Shown: positions 54,261 through 64,000 of the stretch, in pieces | Layout of the letters: each line of letters begins with the position of its first letter | Position numbering within the stretch: position 1 is the stretch's first letter | Assembly (NCBI RefSeq): GCF_964019385.1 | Contig: NC_088649.1 | Location: forward strand, 25,330,017 to 25,394,016 | Length of the DNA stretch: 64,000 nt | DNA from: Sycon ciliatum | Taxonomy: Eukaryota > Porifera > Calcarea > Leucosolenida > Sycettidae | Reading direction: 5' to 3' | Made by a program: the position numbers and the translations under genes | The notes under the pieces: generated by a model | What the model was told of the DNA's origin: nothing | Seen by the model: the letters and a program-made list of their open reading frames with translations, nothing else | The model's database searches: none

Positions 54261-54824
54261 CATCCCAGCAGAAACAGTTCTACATTTTCTTCAGACTTTG
54301 TAACTCACACTTTGAGTGAATCTACACAGCCGGGTGGCACGCAGCCCTCACTGTAACCCACACACTCCACCTACAAACTAGCACGCGAAATAGAGTAATA
54401 AGAAATTCTTCCAGGAAGTGATATACATCCTGTCAAAATTCTACTTTGTTGTTGCAGGTATTTGCACTTTAATTTTCTTGTTCACCTACCTGCCGGGCTG
54501 TTCAAAACCACAACCAAATTACAATACCTGTAAGTCATGTTGTGCATGTACCTTAAAAAGGCGTTTTTGGCATAGTTCTCATCTTTTCAGATACGGCAAA
54601 TGGGTTTTCGGGATTTGGCATTTCGTTAATTATTGTTACCAACCACACAAGAAGCCGACCTGTTTGGGAGCCATTACGCGTTGTATTACCAGGAGATAGG
54701 CAACAATTGCCGCATACACTATGCAATATTCTGGTCCAATGTCAGAGCTAGTATTGCAAGCACCGCTGTGCGTTAGTATGGCCAATGCCAACACTAACTG
54801 GGGCAACAATTGCCCGGCGAGAAT

Positions 54825-55574
54825 TCAGACGTGTCAATACACGAGCATGCAGTAGGGATGCACTTGTGGGCGAATGTAGGCGCACTTGGCTCAATGCCGG
54901 CCTGACCCACGATCCCTACTGTTGAATTCAGACGTGTCAATACACGAGCATGCAGTAGGGATGAACTTGTGGGCGAATGTAGGCGCACTTGGCTGAATGC
55001 CGGCCTGACCCACGATCCCTACGGTGAATTCAGACGTGTCAATACACGAGCATGCAGTAGGGATGCACTTGTGGGCGAATGTAGGCACACTTGGCTCAAT
55101 GCCGGCCTGACCCACGATCCCTACTGTTGAATTCAGACATGTCAATACACGAGAATGCGGTAGGGATGCACTTGTGGGCGAATGTAGGCGCACTTGGATC
55201 AATGCCGGCCTGACCCACGATCCCTACTGTTGAATTCAGACGTGTCAATACACGAGCATGCAGTAGGGATGCACTTGTGGGCGAATGTAGGCGCACTTGG
55301 TTCAATGCCGGCCTGACCCAAGATCTCTACTGTTGAATTCAGACGTGTCAATACACGAGAATGCAGTAGGGATGTACTTGTGGGCAAATGTAGGTGTACT
55401 TGGCTCAATGCCGGCCTGACCCACGATCCCTACTGTTAAATTCAGACGTGTCAATACATGAGCATGCAGTAGGGATGCACTTGTGGGCGAATGTAGGCGC
55501 ACTTGGCTGAATGCCGGCCTGACCCACGATCCCTACTTTTGAATTCAGACGTGTCAATACACGAGAATGCAGTA
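54825..55574 (-). repeat. 103-bp satellite array, ~7 monomers
   Basis: Head-to-tail monomers GAATTCAGACGTGTCAATAC ... GATGCACTTGTGGGCGAATG ... GACCCACGATCCCTACTGTT. Each monomer contains AGTAGGGAT and ATCCCTACT as an inverted pair around a ~55-base core. Frames repeating every 103 bases on the minus strand are by-products. The array resumes at 57257 after the hAT element. Confidence 0.9.
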
Positions 55575-55775
55575 CAGGGCATAGCTTAAGGATTTCATTT
55601 AGCTCGGACAAATGTCCTTCCGTTTTGAAATCTGTCCGGACATGCCCGGACATTTTCCACAACACATTTTCAGATTGTTTCTTCTTTTTTTAGTAGTAAT
55701 GAGGCATATTCACAATGACTCATTATGTGGACGTATCTCACACAATACTATGTACAATTCGCCAATTTACTTGTA

Positions 55776-56283
55776 CAGTCTGTATCGGCTATAGAGTGAC
55801 CGGATATAAGAATATATCGGCTACAGTGATATTGGTACGAAATATCAAAAGCAAAACGTATTTTATCCAGTACAAATATCACTATAACCAATATTATCGG
55901 ATGTATTGATATATCGGATATTATGATGGCAACAAAGAATCAAAACATGCATAACACACTGCATTATTATCGGCTATAGTGATAACTTTAAAATACATGT
56001 TGCAATAATATCAAAGGCCCTATTTTTTTTACTTTCTTCACGTTCTTCACGTTGCTTATTTTGATAGTGACACATGTACATGTACATAACAGAATTTTTT
56101 TATGGAAATGCGGGCACTGTCAACTATGCAGCATGCTCATTTGTCAAAACGCCATGCTGGAAGTATTTCCCTGCCTTTCATGTGTCGATCGAAAAAAATC
56201 GATCGTATCGCATATAGTGATGCATCGGTTATAGTGATAAAATCACGGAAATCAAAAGGGTACGCTATAGCCGATACAGACTG
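55776..56283. mobile_element. MITE, TA target (CAGTCTGTATCGGCTATAG ends)
   Basis: Perfect 19-bp TIRs CAGTCTGTATCGGCTATAG, flanked by TA (55774-55775 and 56284-56285). Repeated TATCGGCTATAGTGATA words inside. Tc1/mariner- or pogo-like. Nested in the hAT element. Confidence 0.75.
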
Positions 56284-56485
56284 TATTAGAAACTGAACTT
56301 TTTTTTTACTGACGACAAATGTATGTACAAGAAAGCGTTGCAGTCAAGAATTTTGCAAACGCGATATGCTCCTTGCAGAGAAGGTAAGTCAGTTCGAATT
56401 TGCGTCGTGCAATAGCGGCAGCACCATCGTCCATCTTGCACAGTGCCTTCGCATTTCGAGCGAATTCGAGGGCATTTCGAGCGGA

Positions 56486-56821
56486 TCACTCTTGCCTACG
56501 GAAAACATTCATTGCTCGTTTATGCATCTCCGTTCCAGCATAATCCTTGAACGCTGATATTCTCAGGTTCTTGAATCCGGTTATGAAAGCCTCGCTGAAG
56601 TTTTTACAACTGGGGACTCTGTCTACAAACTTGATGCACACGGAACAGTTCAAACATTCTCCTAACAGCCGATCGTTCTTCTGCCGGTCATAAATCAGCC
56701 AGGAGGAAGTAGTCAGCTCTGCATCATTGTCCGAGATCCACTTATCGCAAGTAGCGGCCTTCACACCATGGACTTTTTGCCCGGCAGCAAGTCCTCTGAA
56801 TCTCCCTTTCGCTTTCCACAA
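56486..56821 (-). pseudogene. hAT transposase N-terminal zinc-finger fragment
   Basis: CLNCSVCIKFVDRVPSCKNF, EAFITGFKNLRISAFKDYAG and TEMHKRAMNVFRR: the TTF/BED-type finger of hAT transposases related to ZNF862/KIAA1586-like proteins (Cys-x2-Cys ... FI.G..N.R.SAF.DHA.T.MH.RAM). The dimerisation and catalytic parts are absent, so the element cannot mobilise itself. Confidence 0.65.
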
Positions 56822-57256
56822 GACATTCTAAAAGACTATCTGCATTTCTGGTCAGTGAAAGAGTGAAAATAAAAGATGACATCTTCCTCTCAAGAGCGAA
56901 CAACTCAGACTGCAGACTGCATTTCAACCTATCGATTCAAGTGCGAAGTCGACACCATGTACCAAAGGTCGAAAGTGTGAATTGACTGTAGCAACCGCGT
57001 TGCTACAGGCGGATCAAGTAAATCTGGTGAAGTCTACGCCTGAGGCTACGGTGTAGACGTGTTAGTTGTACGATATGCAAGTCGCATTTGGCACGAAGTT
57101 CCGAAGAAAGCCCAACTCTGCATAAAAAGGTCGAAAGGTCGCTGCTCTTTTTTTCCTTTTTGACCGGACACTATGTCCGGTGAAATTGAAAACGTCCGGT
57201 CAGTGGCCGAAAATGGCCGGAAAATGTCCGATGTCCGGCCGTTAATCTATGCCCTG

Positions 57257-57425
57257 CAGTAGGGATGCACTTGTGCGCGAATGTAGGCGCACTTGGCTCA
57301 ATGCCGGCGTGACCCACGATCCCTACTGTTCTCCCTTACGGGATGGCTTGAAGGATGCACTTGTGAGCGAATATAGGCGCACTTGGCTCACTGCCTGCCT
57401 GACTCACGATCCTTACTGTTCTCCC
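57257..57425 (-). repeat. Satellite continuation, two diverged monomers
   Basis: One near-standard monomer and one variant (GAGCGAATATAGGCGCACTT), each followed by CTGTTCTCCC. Marks the far edge of the array. Confidence 0.8.
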
Positions 57426-57704
57426 GAAAATACAACATGACCCAAACATGATTTATCGGCATTACTATTTACAGCAATTGATGCGAGCGCCGTCCAATGC
57501 GGCTGCCCATTAGCATAGTGGGCAATGCGCTATAAGTACCGGATCTGGAACAACGCTGCTGGCACTGATCAGTCCCTGGGTGTAGCTTGCGATGGCTAGT
57601 TTCTGCTCCGCTGCTGGAGCGGCCAAGTCCTCGCGTGCAGGCTAGTCCGCGGAGTAGGGTTTGTTCCTGTCGGGTCTAAATTGCGGGATGGCAGTGCGTT
57701 TCGC
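57426..57704. other. No gene recognised
   Basis: GC-richer unique sequence between the two tandem arrays. Confidence 0.4.
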
Positions 57705-58310
57705 AGCTCAGCAGAGCGCATTTTGGCTGGACATCGCTCACTGACAGAGACATGGTTGATCGGATATTGATCAGAAACTGGGCACGATCGTCAAGCAATT
57801 TGACCGTCAACGCAGCAAAGCAAAGGCGCGTTATGGCTGGACATCGCTCAATGGCACTGACAGAGACATGGTTGATCGGATATTGATCAGAAACTGGCCG
57901 CGATTGTCAAACAATTTGACCGTCACTGCGTTAGCACAGCAAAGCAAAGAGCGTTTTGCCTGAACATCGCTCACTGACAGAGACATGGTTGATCGGATAT
58001 TGATCAGAATCTGGCCGCGATAGTCAAACAATTTGACCATCAGCGCAGCAAAGCAAAGAGCGTTTTGGCTGGACATCGCTCACTGACAGAGACATGGTTG
58101 ATCGGATATCGATCAGAAACTGGCCGCGAAAGTCAAACAATTTGACCGTCAGCGCAACAAAGCGAATAGCTGTCAGCGCAGCAAAGCAAAGAGCGTTTTG
58201 GCTGGACATCGCTCACTGACAGAGACATGGTTGATCGGATATTGATCAGAAACTGGCCGCGATAGTCAAACAATTTGACCGTCAGCACAGCAAAGCGAAG
58301 AGCAAGAAAC
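57705..58310 (+). repeat. ~115-bp minisatellite, five units
   Basis: Units share GCGTTTTGGCTGGACATCGC, CACTGACAGAGACATGGTTG, GATCGGATATTGATCAGAAA and CAAACAATTTGACCGTCAG; starts at about 57712, 57827, 57948, 58059 and 58192, with small length changes. Unrelated to the 103-bp satellite. Confidence 0.85.
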
Positions 58311-59789
58311 AACAGCATGGCGAATTGGAGTAATGCGCATGCTCCTGGGGCAAGGGGTTGGCTGTGGCCAGGGTCGATGTTGTTGCTCTCTTTTTGTTTT
58401 TTTGGAATTTTAGAAATCAGGTGAGGATTCCGCACTGGGACTGGTTCTCCTGCATTGTTCGGAGGTAATCCAGGGGTTTGCTGGCTGTTTAGACATGTCT
58501 GTGTTAGACACCAGTGAGGATAGGAGATCTTCAGCACGCGCCGAATCTGGGTGATTGCATGTTGTGATGGTAGGAGTGGTTGTGTCGGTGTGCGGTGAGG
58601 TTGGATGTTGTCGTACCTGTACCTGTGCGGCCTGGCGGCGTTTCAGGGTGCACAGTCGTGCTGGTTGCCGACATGGGCGATATAATGTCGGGTTCGTACT
58701 GGTCGTTGACTGGGTCATTTGGTGCGAGCTGGAGAGAAGGTCCGCTTTCCGAGTGGTGTTGGCACCGTCAGAGGCGGTTTCGGATACGGCGCTGGCGTGG
58801 GTCAAACTCTGGGCCGCTTTTGGTGCCGAATCGGTACGGTGAGAGTCAGCTCCGCTGTTCCGCTCTGTGCTGCCCGTGCTGCTGCCTTTGCTGCCGGCAT
58901 GCGTGGAGGTGTGTGCACTGCGACGGTTTTGGCTTTATCCCAACAAGAATGGGTGAGATATTTTCAAAAATTGAGAAATAGCTCAAAACCCACTCGTAGA
59001 GGTAATGACAAGTAGACCCATCCGAACTCGTGAGACACGAATATATTTCGCATTGTCACGACTGGTCTCTAAACCAGCTCCCCCTTCGCGAAGAAGTTTC
59101 AATAACTCAATAAGCGTGACATTTAGTGCGACAACAAGAGATAGTCACTGGACATAACTAACGAGGTTTTGACAACCTACCTAACAGCCTAAGTGTGAAT
59201 TTAATTTGCTTATGCTTGCTTGCAAAGGTTGGGTTTCTTTGTGTGGATGTATACGGCTTCAAAACAATCTAGCACTGCGTACACGTGACACAATTGAACA
59301 AAATCATCTGAATACACAGCACAACAATCAGGATGCTCAAACAAATGACGATGGACAACTCATACATCAGAATAATCAGCATGTGCGGTGGACACAACCG
59401 ATACCAAATGGCTAGTCGTGTGGACCCCAGCCATTGCCACTGTCAGTGCTTTAGACGCTGCCATCGCCGTCGGTGCCGATCTTTGCTGTTGCTTGGCGTT
59501 GACGTCAGTGCTTTAGACAGCCATCACCATCGTTGCCAAATGTTGTCAACACCTGGACGCACTCATCCGACAACAGGAGACCGCCAGCAAAGAATCATCC
59601 TGGTACAAGATGATCTAACGCAGCGGCATCAACACAAAGCAACGTCACCTCACAATTAACTAGACCACCGGAAAAACAACCGGACAAGACACTTACTGGC
59701 ATGGCAGTGACAGGAACCGCATCAACTAGAAGAATGACAAGATCAGCAACGACGGCAATGGCAGCAGGAGCAGTCTGAAGAACGAATTG

Positions 59790-59870
59790 CCTGACTCCAC
59801 CAAGACTCGAACCAGGGACCTTCGCTTGTAGCTAGCGATGCTGTAACCACTGAGCTATGGTGTAGTGGTC
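59790..59870 (-). mobile_element. tRNA-derived SINE head, copy 2
   Basis: Same A and B boxes as 51322-51402; part of the segmental duplication. Confidence 0.65.
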
Positions 59871-60059
59871 ATCCCAGCAGAAACCGTTCAAGATTTTCTT
59901 CAGACTTCGTAACTCACACTTTGTGTGAATCTATACAGGTGGGTGGGACGCAGCCCTCACTGTAATCCACACACTCCACCTACAAACTAGCACGCAATAT
60001 TCTTCCAGGATCATACATCCTATTCAAATTCTACTTTGTTCTTCCAGAACTTTGAACGT

Positions 60060-60296
60060 TAATGGACTTGTAGACCTACCTGACGGGCTGTTCAAAGCCA
60101 CAACCAAATTACAAACCCTGTAAGTCATGTTGTGAATGTACCGTAAAAAGGCCTTTTTGTCCAAGTTCTTTTGAGATGTGGCAAATGGAATTTCGGGATA
60201 TTGCATCTCGTTGAATGATCTCATGTACCCTTTATGACCCGAATCTGATGCCGCTCGTGGAAGACTTTTCCAGATAGAACTCCGTGTTGGAAGCAA
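60060..60296 (-). CDS. Exon-like block of unknown protein, copy 2
   Basis: Same protein and splice-donor end as 51604-51828, with a few substitutions. Confidence 0.3.
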
Positions 60297-60308
60297 AGAG
60301 CTGAGATA

Positions 60309-60878
60309 GTGTCTTTACAAGTTCCATTGCGCATTCCTTCAAGAAAGAAACTAGCTCCTGCGATTTCTTTTCCACTTAGCCACCTATTTAACCTCTCCTT
60401 TACCACAGGCAAGTTCTCTACCAACTGGAAACTGGCTAAATTTTTGCCTATTTACAAGTGCAAAGGCAGCAAATCCCAAGCGAGTAACTATCGCCCAATT
60501 TCCCTCCTGTCCTGTATTTCCAAATTTTGCGAATGGCAATTCTTCAATCAATTATATAATCCTATTTCTCCTGCTCTGGATCCCGCGCAATCTGGGTTTC
60601 GTCGTGGTGACTCGACCGCTCTACAGCTCACCAAGCTGATCCAAAACATTGCCGACCATTGTCATATGGGGCGGAAAGTTGCCATATGCTTTTTCGACCT
60701 AGAGAAAGCTTTCGACACCGTGTGGCACTGTGCAGTACTTGCTAAACTTTCCAAAGTTTTCGGTGTGTGTGGCGCAGCGCTAGAGTGGATTACAGACTAC
60801 CTATCCGACAGAACACAAGTTGTCTTTGTAGGTGGACTTCTCTCAGATGCCTCACCTGTTCTGTCCGGAGTGCCGCAT
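60309..60878 (+). pseudogene. LINE RT fragment, copy 2, cut in motif B
   Basis: As 51841-52415 with substitutions (FDLEKAFDTVWH, DYLSDRT). It stops being RT after SGVP, where the next element starts. Confidence 0.8.
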
Positions 60879-60879
60879 A

Positions 60880-61684
60880 AAGCAAATAGCTTGGACAGTG
60901 GTCCTGCGAGCTCGTAGGCACATTCCTTAAGGACGCAAGCAGAAATACCGTCAGGCCCTGTAGCCTTGGAGACGTCGAGCTTTGTCAGAAGGTGGCGCAC
61001 AGCCTCTGGGCGGAAGCGGATGGTGCAAAGAGGTGGAGCATCTGAGGGAGCAGGGTCCGGTAGGTCAGCCTCCACAAGGTCCGGACCGGCAATGCTGCAT
61101 TTCTTCGAGAAGAAGCGAGCGAATGCCTCTGCTTTCTCTGAGCTCGTTGCCCACTTGCAGCCGTCAGAGTCGACAATTAGGGGAATTTCGGGCTGTGCGC
61201 GGTTGCCTGTAGCGCTCTTCAATTTCGTCCACCACTGTTTGTCTCTGAGGGACCCAGTTGTAAGGCTGCGACGGAGGCTTGCCTCCTTTGCACGTCGTGA
61301 TCGGAACTGGGTGGCGATCGCTACAGTCACGGAATTGGTGAATGCCTGCTGAAGTGCTGGGTCATAATGGTGTTTTCTCCAATCGCGCCAGGGCTGAATC
61401 GCCCGTTCATGCTTATTTTGGAGTCGACGAGATGTCTGCCCTGACGTTTCCTGTGACCGGCGCTGACTCTGCCGATCACGGGCGTTCTGGCCTCGACGGG
61501 ATCCCTCTTCCGACGTTTCCTGTGACCTGCGCTGAATCGCCCGTTCACGCTTATTTTGGAGTCGACGAGATGTCTGCCCTGACGTTTCCTGTGATCCAAT
61601 TTTATTTCCACCTCGTCTCCCTATTAATTTTCTTTCCAAATCTCTCTCTACATCAGGGAGTCGTATACATAATACGACGAATAT
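60880..61684 (-). pseudogene. LINE ORF2 linker region with a basic repeat, truncated both sides
   Basis: One open frame (381 codons including LTR antisense from 61942). LINE part: DVERDLERKLIGRRG, three Arg/Gln/Ser-rich repeats, QWWTKLKSATGNRAQPEIPL, AFARFFSKKC, LLTKLDVSKATGPDGISACV and LKECAYELAGPLSKLFAL. This is the segment between endonuclease and RT of Jockey/CR1-like ORF2. The RT itself is lost at the junction near 60880; the upstream side is replaced by the LTR at 61685. Confidence 0.7.
61388..61594 (-). repeat. Three 23-residue tandem repeats in the LINE linker
   Basis: Units begin SQETSGQTSRRLQNK, SQETSEEGSRRGQNA and SQETSGQTSRRLQNK. Strongly basic and in frame; period 69 bases. Confidence 0.75.
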
Positions 61685-62120
61685 TGTGGCCAGCTGTTTG
61701 TGGCCAGCTGTTATGTACAATCCTGTAGAACCTTTATAGTCACAGATAACGGGACAGATACGGTAGCTCCAGGCATGACACAAACAAACAAACACCAAAT
61801 CACAGATACGGGACCGATACGGTAGCTCCAGGCGTGACACAAACACACACACACAAACAAACAAACACCAAATCACAGATACGGGACAGATACGGGACAG
61901 ATACGGTAGCTCCAGGTGTGACACAAACACACAAACACACAAACACCAAATTAAAGCTGTGTGGACCCTGGCTAGCGCCAGACGTTACTGAAGTAACGTC
62001 TTCTGCACAGCTACGGGAATTAAAGCTGTGTGGACCCTGGCTAGCGCCAGACGTTACTGAAGTAACGTCTTCTGCATAGCTAGGGGAATAAAGCACTTCC
62101 TTATGTCAGTACATGACACA
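61685..62120 (+). repeat. 5' LTR of a Ty3/Gypsy-type element
   Basis: TGTGGCC ... GACACA, then ACG and the primer-binding site TGGTGTCAGAAGTTAG (62124-62139). Internal repeats: GGGACAGATACGGTAGCTCC-type units (three) and TTAAAGCTGTGTGGACCCTG units (two, 68 bp). A shorter solo version lies at 47028-47190. The 3' LTR is not in the window. Confidence 0.7.
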
Positions 62121-62169
62121 ACGTGGTGTCAGAAGTTAGTCAACCAGGTCTTCTACACTTCGAGTAGAA

Positions 62170-62619
62170 ATGGCCAAGTTCGCGCCGCCTGCAGACTTTC
62201 ATTTCTCCATTCCAGATGCCTGGCCGGCTTGGAAACGCCGGTTTGCGAGATATCGCCTCGCCTCAGAGCTCAACGCGATAGACAAGAAAGTGCAAATCTC
62301 TACGTTGCTCTACTCGCTGGGCCCTGAGGCCGAAACCGTCTTCGATCAACTGGTATTCGACTCCGTTGGAGACGAGGACAAGTATGACAAGGTCATGTTG
62401 AAGCTGGACGCTTACTTTACGCCAGCATTGAACGTTTTTCACCAGAGGACCATTTTCGAACAGTGCGTCCATCTTCCAGGAGAGTCCGTGGAAGAATTAG
62501 TTCGGAAACTTCAGGCAGCAGCGAAGTTCTGTGACTTTGGTGACCAGAAGGACAACAGAATTCGAGATCGCTTGTGGCTCACATTCTGGATCGTCAAGTC
62601 GCGAAGGACTTGCAGCTGA
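62170..62619 (+). CDS. Gag (capsid region) of the Gypsy-type element, frameshifted
   Basis: MAKFAPPADFHFSIPDAWPA, WKRRFARYRLASEL, VQISTLLYSLGPEAE, KLDAYFTPALN, QRTIFEQCVHLPGESVEELV and AAAKFCDFGDQ: the retrotransposon Gag fold of Mag-like Ty3/Gypsy elements. A frameshift near 62570 ends the frame after RDRL; the protein continues as AHILDRQVAKDLQL in the next frame. Confidence 0.8.
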   Translation: MAKFAPPADFHFSIPDAWPAWKRRFARYRLASELNAIDKKVQISTLLYSLGPEAETVFDQLVFDSVGDEDKYDKVMLKLDAYFTPALNVFHQRTIFEQCVHLPGESVEELVRKLQAAAKFCDFGDQKDNRIRDRLWLTFWIVKSRRTCS

Positions 62620-63240
62620 TTGAGCCCGCAAAACTCATCCTCACCGACGCAGTTCTCAGGGCCAGGCAGGCCGAGAACATTTCCGGAGACGTTGCAGTGC
62701 AAGCCGCCAGGCCGCAGGTCAATGCTGCATCCGCTTTGGAGGAAAGCAGCAAGATGCAAAGAGTCGCCGCCAGCGCAGCCTGCACCAACGCCGTCCACGC
62801 AGAGGAAAAGCGGCACTGCAGCTTCAACATGTGGGTGGTGTTGCCACGCTGGTTCGCACAAGAGCAACCGTTCTGCATATCCTGCGTTCCGTCGCAAGTG
62901 TGATTCATGCGGCAAGCAGGGCGACTTCGCCGGCGTCTGTCTTTCCACTCCAGCAACCACGCGTGGTGCCAGAGCTGTCGAAAATGAATCGCTCGCGTCC
63001 CCGTCGCCATTCATGGGTGGTGTTGCAGAGCTGTCATCCAACGCCAGTCCTTCCCAGTCCACCGACGCCTGGTCAGTAAGTCTGCCTGTCTGCCTGCTTG
63101 CTCGACAAATTTGATATTCAAGATCGACACAGGTGCAGACGTATCATGTATCACGCACTCCACGTATCAGAATCTCGTACTTGGTCTGGCTCATCGCAAT
63201 TGTCGCTTATCTATCGCCACTAAGAACAGGAGTTTTTTTA
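62574..63240 (+). pseudogene. Rest of Gag, zinc knuckle and protease start
   Basis: AHILDRQVAKDLQL to AVLRARQAE in one frame; RKCDSCGKQGDFAGVC in another (a CCHC knuckle whose His is Asp); then TNLIFKIDTGADVSCI (about 63105-63155), the DTGA active site of the aspartic protease. No RT or integrase follows, so the element is truncated or interrupted near 63240. Confidence 0.7.
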
Positions 63241-64000
63241 CCGCTCTGTGAAATTTCCAACAGGCATAGTGAGGAAGCATAAAAAATGAATACTCTCCGC
63301 TACAAGAAAAAAAATTCAGCAATGGAATCAGGTGAAGCAAGTCGAAGAAAGGAAGCAAAGTAAGCAAAATGAAGAAGAAGCGCGTTCTTGCACTCACACT
63401 AGTAATACAGGTCCAGAGTACATTCAACTCCGCATCTCTGGAGCCGCGCGGCTACATGAGCTGACATTTGCTGGTGTCTAGCTGCTGGCATAGACTGGTA
63501 CATGGTAGAGTATCTCTCGCGTTCTCAGCCTATCATAATTATGGCAGCAATGGGAAAGAAACAGTTGTGGCTGTCACTTCGGTGCTTGAAGGAACCGTGG
63601 GCAGTGTGACCTGTGTGTCACCACAGTGTGTTTCAACAAAGCCTTCGAATGAGGCATACAGGCCTCTCCAGACAGCTGTCATACGCTTTGCTGGATACGC
63701 TGGCCACAACTCTTGTAATGCGGCTGCTAGGTCCACCAAGAGAAGGAACAACCAACACGTCGGCCGGGCGCATCCATCAAAAACACTTTTCTTCTTCAGC
63801 ATGGCGCTCATACTCCTCTGCAGTGCACGCGTGCCTGTCACGCTTTCCAGGGCAGGATGTCAGTTGCCCCTGCTACAGTTCCGGTCTTCGGGTCTCTGCG
63901 CGCGCTTGGCTTTTGGCAACACAGACAGTGAATGGCCAGATTCCCACTTCCCAAAAAAAGTCGAATACATCGCAATTCAAAGCGCTAGTCGCGATCATTT
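63241..64000. other. No gene or element recognised
   Basis: Frames such as 63539-63841 (minus) show no known family. Confidence 0.4.

Larger units (their letters stand above)
55575..57256. mobile_element. hAT element (CAGGGCATAG ends, CAGTA duplication) inside the satellite
   Basis: Starts CAGGGCATAG and ends CTATGCCCTG, with CAGTA on both sides (55570-55574 and 57257-57261). Uninterrupted monomers read GCAGTAGGG at this point, so one CAGTA is the original. Contains a hAT transposase fragment and a nested TA-target MITE. Five-base duplications occur in some hAT groups, and the family matches the MITE at 30729. Confidence 0.75.
58508..60878. repeat. Dispersed segmental duplication, copy 2
   Basis: See 50146-52415. 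The edge at 60878 falls inside the RT motif B codons (GVP), where an unrelated minus-strand LINE begins. Confidence 0.85.

Noticed and set aside
54825..55574. Regular direct repeats that could suggest a CRISPR array
   Set aside because: The whole 103-bp monomer repeats without unique spacers, in a eukaryotic repeat context; it is a satellite.
60797..61942. Single 381-residue novel protein
   Set aside because: Composite: antisense LTR repeats at its start, LINE linker in the middle, and chance sequence antisense to the RT fragment at its end.

Overview
The window looks like nuclear DNA of an invertebrate animal, and almost all of it is transposable elements and their debris. The evidence is several LINE reverse-transcriptase families, a Ty3/Gypsy-type LTR element, Penelope-like tails, a tRNA-derived SINE, DNA transposons with THAP and hAT zinc-finger remnants, dozens of MITEs, splice-donor-like exon ends, satellites and long (GT)n/(GA)n tracts. 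No operons, ribosome-binding sites or conventional single-copy host gene were found. A sponge, mollusc, cnidarian or lancelet-like genome would fit; the sequence alone does not decide.

Layout. 1-3230 (minus): a near-intact LINE, ORF1 followed in the same frame by a UAG and then an endonuclease/RT ORF2 that leaves the window. It lies against an older RT fragment (3231-3797). 3798-5083: hAT-type element with an 8-bp target duplication. 5084-19163: a 7.2-kb tandem duplication whose two copies look identical. Each copy holds a 2.4-kb element with ~214-bp terminal inverted repeats (TIRs) carrying a RING/zinc-finger ORF, a 5'-truncated LINE, an array of a 16-bp motif, and an element with ends made of short repeats. 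19.2-25.8 kb: Penelope-like tails, MITEs, and an LTR-bounded element carrying a ubiquitin-derived ORF with a signal peptide. 25.8-32.4 kb: back-to-back TWA-target MITEs, an integrase zinc-binding exon, palindromes and a CAGGGC-ended MITE. 32.4-38.6 kb: a 5.7-kb TTAA-flanked Kolobok-like transposon (THAP exon) inserted in one arm of a foldback element. 39.3-40.8 kb: tandem duplication with a nested MITE. 41-49.5 kb: degenerate LINEs split by TA-target MITEs and a (GA)n tract. 50.1-60.9 kb: a dispersed segmental duplication around a 103-bp satellite, which a hAT element has split, and a ~115-bp minisatellite. 60.9-63.2 kb: LINE linker ORF and a Gypsy LTR-gag-protease remnant.

The elements do not form a pathway. 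The interest lies in the nesting: several duplicated copies preserve the pre-insertion target, so target-site duplications can be read directly. Two elements carry ubiquitin-system cargo (a RING-type ORF and a ubiquitin ORF). Reading frames were followed by eye and no database search was run.
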